From CAXXOK01 sp964640955 (GTDB lineage Bacteria > Bacillota > Clostridia > Christensenellales > Aristaeellaceae): a DNA stretch of 64,000 bases. Below are positions 61,462 to 64,000 of the stretch, in pieces. The stretch spans positions 1 to 64,000 of the forward strand of contig CAZXJI010000004.1 of the NCBI GenBank assembly GCA_964640955.1. Reading direction: 5' to 3'. Each line of letters begins with the position of its first letter. Positions within the stretch are counted from its first letter, which is position 1. Below the pieces are notes generated by a model. The model was not told where the DNA came from and searched no databases. It saw only the letters and a list, made by a program, of their open reading frames with translations. The translations under genes and the position numbers were made by a program.

Positions 61462-62319
61462 TTACGCCGTCGCAAGCCCGTAATCGCACAGGCAGCTCGT
61501 AAGCCCCGTTATGGAATCGTCGAAGCGAATGCCCGCGCCCTCGCTTTTCGACCCGTCCATGCACAGGCTGCGCAGGTTCCCCGCAAACGGCTCGACGATC
61601 GCCGGGTCCAGCCCGAGGATTTCGCACCACGCGAGGGCGATCTGCGCCGCGGAAGCCGCGCCCCCGCTGCCGAAGTTGTACGCGCCGCCCGGAAGCGCGA
61701 AGGCGGCTGGCAGGTTTCGGATCACCTGACGGACGTAGGTCACGCCGCGGTAATCCGCGTCGGACAGGCGGATGGGCTCGCGGCGGAGCGCCGCCGAAAG
61801 CAGGCCGGTCAGCAGGTTCCGGTTAGTGCGAAGGCCGCAGGCGGGCAGGTCGTACATCCACGAAAGCCGCAGGGAAACGGTCGACGGCGCCGCGTCCGCA
61901 ACCCTGTTCTCCGCCTCCAGCTTCTGCCGCCCGTATACGTTCCTGGGCGCAAGTGCCGTGCCCTCCGCAAACGGCCCCAGACCGGCGCAGCCGTTGTACA
62001 CCTGGTCCGAGGAGCAAAAAACCAGCTTGCAGCCGAGCCTCCCGGCGATGCGCGCCAGCTCCAGCGGCAATTGTACGTTCGCCCGGTAGGCTTCCTCCGG
62101 GAAACGTTCCGCATAGCCCGTATCGGAGACGGCCGCCGTGTGGAAAAGCACGTCCGGCGCGGCCTCGGCGACGGCCGCGTACAGCGCGTCCGCATGCCGC
62201 GGCGACGGTTCTCCCTTAAGCAGCGCGGAGGGCAGCGTATCCACCCCGCAGGTTTCCCGCAGTTCCAGGCACGTACGCGAACCCAGAAAACCGGTCGCTC
62301 CCGTTACGAGCACTCTCAC
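61462..62319 (-). CDS. RmlD-like NAD(P)-dependent sugar-nucleotide reductase
   Basis: 285 aa from GTG at 62319, with AGGAGG 5 bp upstream. Rossmann motif GATGFLGS (about 7-14), SSDQVYNG (about 111) and YGRQK (about 133, YxxxK). The closest group is RmlD/dTDP-4-dehydrorhamnose reductase and related extended SDRs. Other Rml genes are absent, so the real substrate may differ. It lies 73 bp downstream of the NahK-like kinase on the same strand, perhaps in one operon with the nucleotidyltransferase. Confidence 0.8.
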   Translation of the reverse strand: MRVLVTGATGFLGSRTCLELRETCGVDTLPSALLKGEPSPRHADALYAAVAEAAPDVLFHTAAVSDTGYAERFPEEAYRANVQLPLELARIAGRLGCKLVFCSSDQVYNGCAGLGPFAEGTALAPRNVYGRQKLEAENRVADAAPSTVSLRLSWMYDLPACGLRTNRNLLTGLLSAALRREPIRLSDADYRGVTYVRQVIRNLPAAFALPGGAYNFGSGGAASAAQIALAWCEILGLDPAIVEPFAGNLRSLCMDGSKSEGAGIRFDDSITGLTSCLCDYGLATA

Positions 62320-62392
62320 GGCGTCCTCCTGTTTCGACCGGGGCGCCGGCCGCCGCGGCGAGTGATGCGCGTATCGCGGACAGGCGATACGG

Positions 62393-63460
62393 TCAAACCG
62401 GGATACGGGCGATGACGGCATTCATTTCGGCCCATTTCCGTTCCATATCCGCAACCAGCGCAAACTGCGTGCGTGCGCGGTCCAGGTTGTGCTCCGGGCG
62501 GGAGATGGCGTAGTAGGTGTCGCCCTGCAGGTAATCGGTCAGGAAACGCACGCCGTTTTCCAGCGTCATCAGCTTCGCCCCCCAGGGCAGCGTTTCCCGC
62601 TCCCGCGCGGTCAGGTGCGCGCCGCACACGGACAGAAAGCCCTTCGCGTACGTTTCGTACAGCGCAAGCGACAGGCTTACTCGGCTCAGGTCCTTCTCAT
62701 CCTCCCGGGCGGTGGAAGCGCCGAAGCGGATGGAATCGCCGAAGTCGTTGGCCACCAGCCCCGGCATGACCGTGTCCAGATCGATCACGCACAGGGGAGA
62801 GTGGTCTTTTTCGTCGAGGATGACGTTGTTGAGCTTGGTATCGTTATGCGTCACGCGCAACGGCAGCTCGCCCCGGGCAAGCATGCTTGTAAGCGTTCCG
62901 GCCTCGCCCTCCCGCGCCAGCGCGAAGGCGATCTCCCGCTCTGCGTCGCGCTTGCGGCCCGCGGCGTCGGCGTCGACGGCGGCGCGGAACGCAGCGAAGC
63001 GCGCGGGAGTATCGTGGAAACGGGCGATGGTCTCGTGCAGGGTTTGGGCCGGAAAATCGGTAAGCAGCATCTGGAAGCGCCCGAACGCCACGGCGCTCTG
63101 GTAAAAATCCTCCGCGCTCGCGGCCGCTTCCAGGCATACGCCCCCGCCGACAAACTCGTAGAGCCGCCAGTATTCTCCCTCCGCGTCCCTCAGGTACGGC
63201 TGTCCGTCGACCGTGGGCACCAGCGTCAGCACGTGGCGCGGGTCGGGGTCCTTTTTTGCCAGGTGGCGGGTCACGGCGTGGATGTTCTCCATCAGCGCCG
63301 GTACGTCGTGAAACACGCGGCGGTTGATGCGCTGCAGAATGTAGCGGTGCGGCGCGTCGGTGACGACCAGATAGGTGCGGTTGATGTGCCCGCTGCCGTA
63401 AGGCTCGCAGGACAGGGGCGTTCCCTTCATTTGAAATCGAGTCAGCACGTCGTTCGTCAT
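62393..63460 (-). CDS. nahK: N-acetylhexosamine 1-kinase (NahK-like)
   Basis: 355 aa from ATG at 63460, close to the 359 of bifidobacterial NahK. APH fold. Shared blocks: EPYGSGHINRTYLV (about 19-32), the nucleotide Lys position replaced by RYILQRIN, LRVTHNDTKLNNVILDE (HNDxxxxN, about 203-219), IDLDTVMPG and DFGDSIRFGASTAREDEKDL. NahK phosphorylates GlcNAc or GalNAc at C1 with ATP. The nucleotidyltransferase upstream, overlapping by 4 bp, would then make the UDP-sugar, as in the lacto-N-biose pathway. No lacto-N-biose phosphorylase is in view. Confidence 0.88.
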   Translation of the reverse strand: MTNDVLTRFQMKGTPLSCEPYGSGHINRTYLVVTDAPHRYILQRINRRVFHDVPALMENIHAVTRHLAKKDPDPRHVLTLVPTVDGQPYLRDAEGEYWRLYEFVGGGVCLEAAASAEDFYQSAVAFGRFQMLLTDFPAQTLHETIARFHDTPARFAAFRAAVDADAAGRKRDAEREIAFALAREGEAGTLTSMLARGELPLRVTHNDTKLNNVILDEKDHSPLCVIDLDTVMPGLVANDFGDSIRFGASTAREDEKDLSRVSLSLALYETYAKGFLSVCGAHLTARERETLPWGAKLMTLENGVRFLTDYLQGDTYYAISRPEHNLDRARTQFALVADMERKWAEMNAVIARIPV

Positions 63461-64000
63461 GCGGGTTTCCTCCAAAGCGTTTGCGGATAGCGGCCGTCCC
63501 GCTTCATGGCGTCGATCGCGGCGCGCACCCGGGGCATGTCCTCGCGGTAGGTGACGCCGTACCATTTCTCGTGCGTGGGCAGCACCGTGACCGTCGCCCT
63601 GCCCTCGTGAACGAGCAGGTTGGGGATCAGCGGCAGGAAGTACTCGCATTTCAGCGGATCGACGGGCAGGTTCTTTTGAAGATATCCGGTGAAATTCTCT
63701 TCGATCGAGGCAAGCATGCTCGGTTGAAAACCCCACAGGTTCATGCTGACCACCGTGCCGTCCGGCAGAAAGGTAAAGTGTTCGCCGTCCTCGGTGAAGG
63801 CCGCGCCGCCGGGGCGCGTCTCGATATGCGTTCGCTCCACGATTTCGGTCAGCTTCCCGTTTTCCACCCGGCATACGCCGCGCGCCACGTGGCCGTACTC
63901 GGTCAGCGTATTCTGAATGGCGTAGCCGACCATCACATGCTCGTTTTGCGCGTGTGGCCGGGAAAGGAAACCGGCCAACTGCTCGTAGGCCGTCGCGCCG
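63457..64000 (-). CDS. Sugar nucleotidyltransferase, C-terminal part (runs off the window)
   Basis: At least 181 codons open to the right edge; the N-terminal GxGxR nucleotide loop is outside. RPHAQNEHVMVGYAIQNTLT then EYGHVARGVC, TVVSMNLWGFQPSML and VLPTHEKWYGVTYREDMPRV fit the NTP-transferase found next to NahK in N-acetylhexosamine pathways (uridylyltransferase on hexose 1-phosphates). The 3' end overlaps the kinase ATG by 4 bp, so the two are translationally coupled. Confidence 0.8.
   Translation of the reverse strand, partial: GATAYEQLAGFLSRPHAQNEHVMVGYAIQNTLTEYGHVARGVCRVENGKLTEIVERTHIETRPGGAAFTEDGEHFTFLPDGTVVSMNLWGFQPSMLASIEENFTGYLQKNLPVDPLKCEYFLPLIPNLLVHEGRATVTVLPTHEKWYGVTYREDMPRVRAAIDAMKRDGRYPQTLWRKPA

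Overview
The window is 64 kb of high-GC, gene-dense bacterial chromosome. Several markers point to an anaerobic Clostridia-type Firmicute: a SCIFF peptide with its radical-SAM maturase, RqcH (NFACT), greA-lysS adjacency, Soj/Spo0J-type parAB, LplABC-type sugar transporters, class I FBP aldolase of the Staphylococcus type, strong AGGAGG ribosome-binding sites and sigma-A promoters with 17-bp spacers. I cannot name the genus. I saw no rRNA, tRNA, CRISPR array, insertion sequence, integrase or phage gene. The sequence reads as core chromosome with a few accessory metabolic islands.

Layout, left to right. 0.1-2.2 kb: a reductase/epimerase and an APH-type kinase (minus). 2.4-7.7 kb: a two-domain polyphosphate kinase 2 with an acidic tail, convergent with a large membrane GGDEF-EAL protein. 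8.0-17.3 kb: a ten-gene Mrp/Mbh-like cation antiporter operon with four NuoL/M/N-type subunits. 17.4-22.1 kb: L31, a GNAT acetyltransferase and RqcH (minus), then divergently an RNase PH-RdgB fusion and a phosphoesterase. 22.2-26.1 kb: iscR-iscS-iscU behind an IscR-type operator, then a long HflX. 26.1-30.7 kb: parA-parB flanked by three M15-peptidase-like proteins, one of which has lost its zinc ligands. 31.1-34.3 kb: HtrA, and SCIFF with its maturase. 34.5-38.5 kb: greA, lysS, a membrane-anchored unknown and an MscS channel.

38.6-48.6 kb is a carbohydrate island: AraC regulator, GH67 alpha-glucuronidase, LplB/LplC permeases, a solute-binding protein and a GH2 enzyme. Together they look like an aldouronate (glucuronoxylan fragment) uptake and degradation operon. 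48.9-53.5 kb is a tightly coupled five-gene operon: circularly permuted ATP-grasp, alpha-E, transglutaminase-like protease, and two M14/AstE-like deacylases, the second lacking the first zinc histidine. It is the best candidate here for an uncharacterised biochemical system, probably making and trimming an amide-linked peptide. 53.6-57.2 kb: PrxQ, an Nramp transporter, FBP aldolase and NagB. 57.4-61.2 kb: a second sugar ABC transporter behind a palindromic operator. 61.5-64 kb: an RmlD-like reductase, an N-acetylhexosamine 1-kinase (NahK-like) and the C-terminal part of a nucleotidyltransferase that runs off the right edge.

Neither sugar transporter has its own ATPase gene, so a shared MsmX-type ATPase elsewhere is likely. 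NagB and the NahK locus suggest use of host or microbial amino sugars next to plant uronic-acid xylan, which would suit a gut organism (inference). Many start codons were set by ribosome-binding sites and are TTG or GTG.
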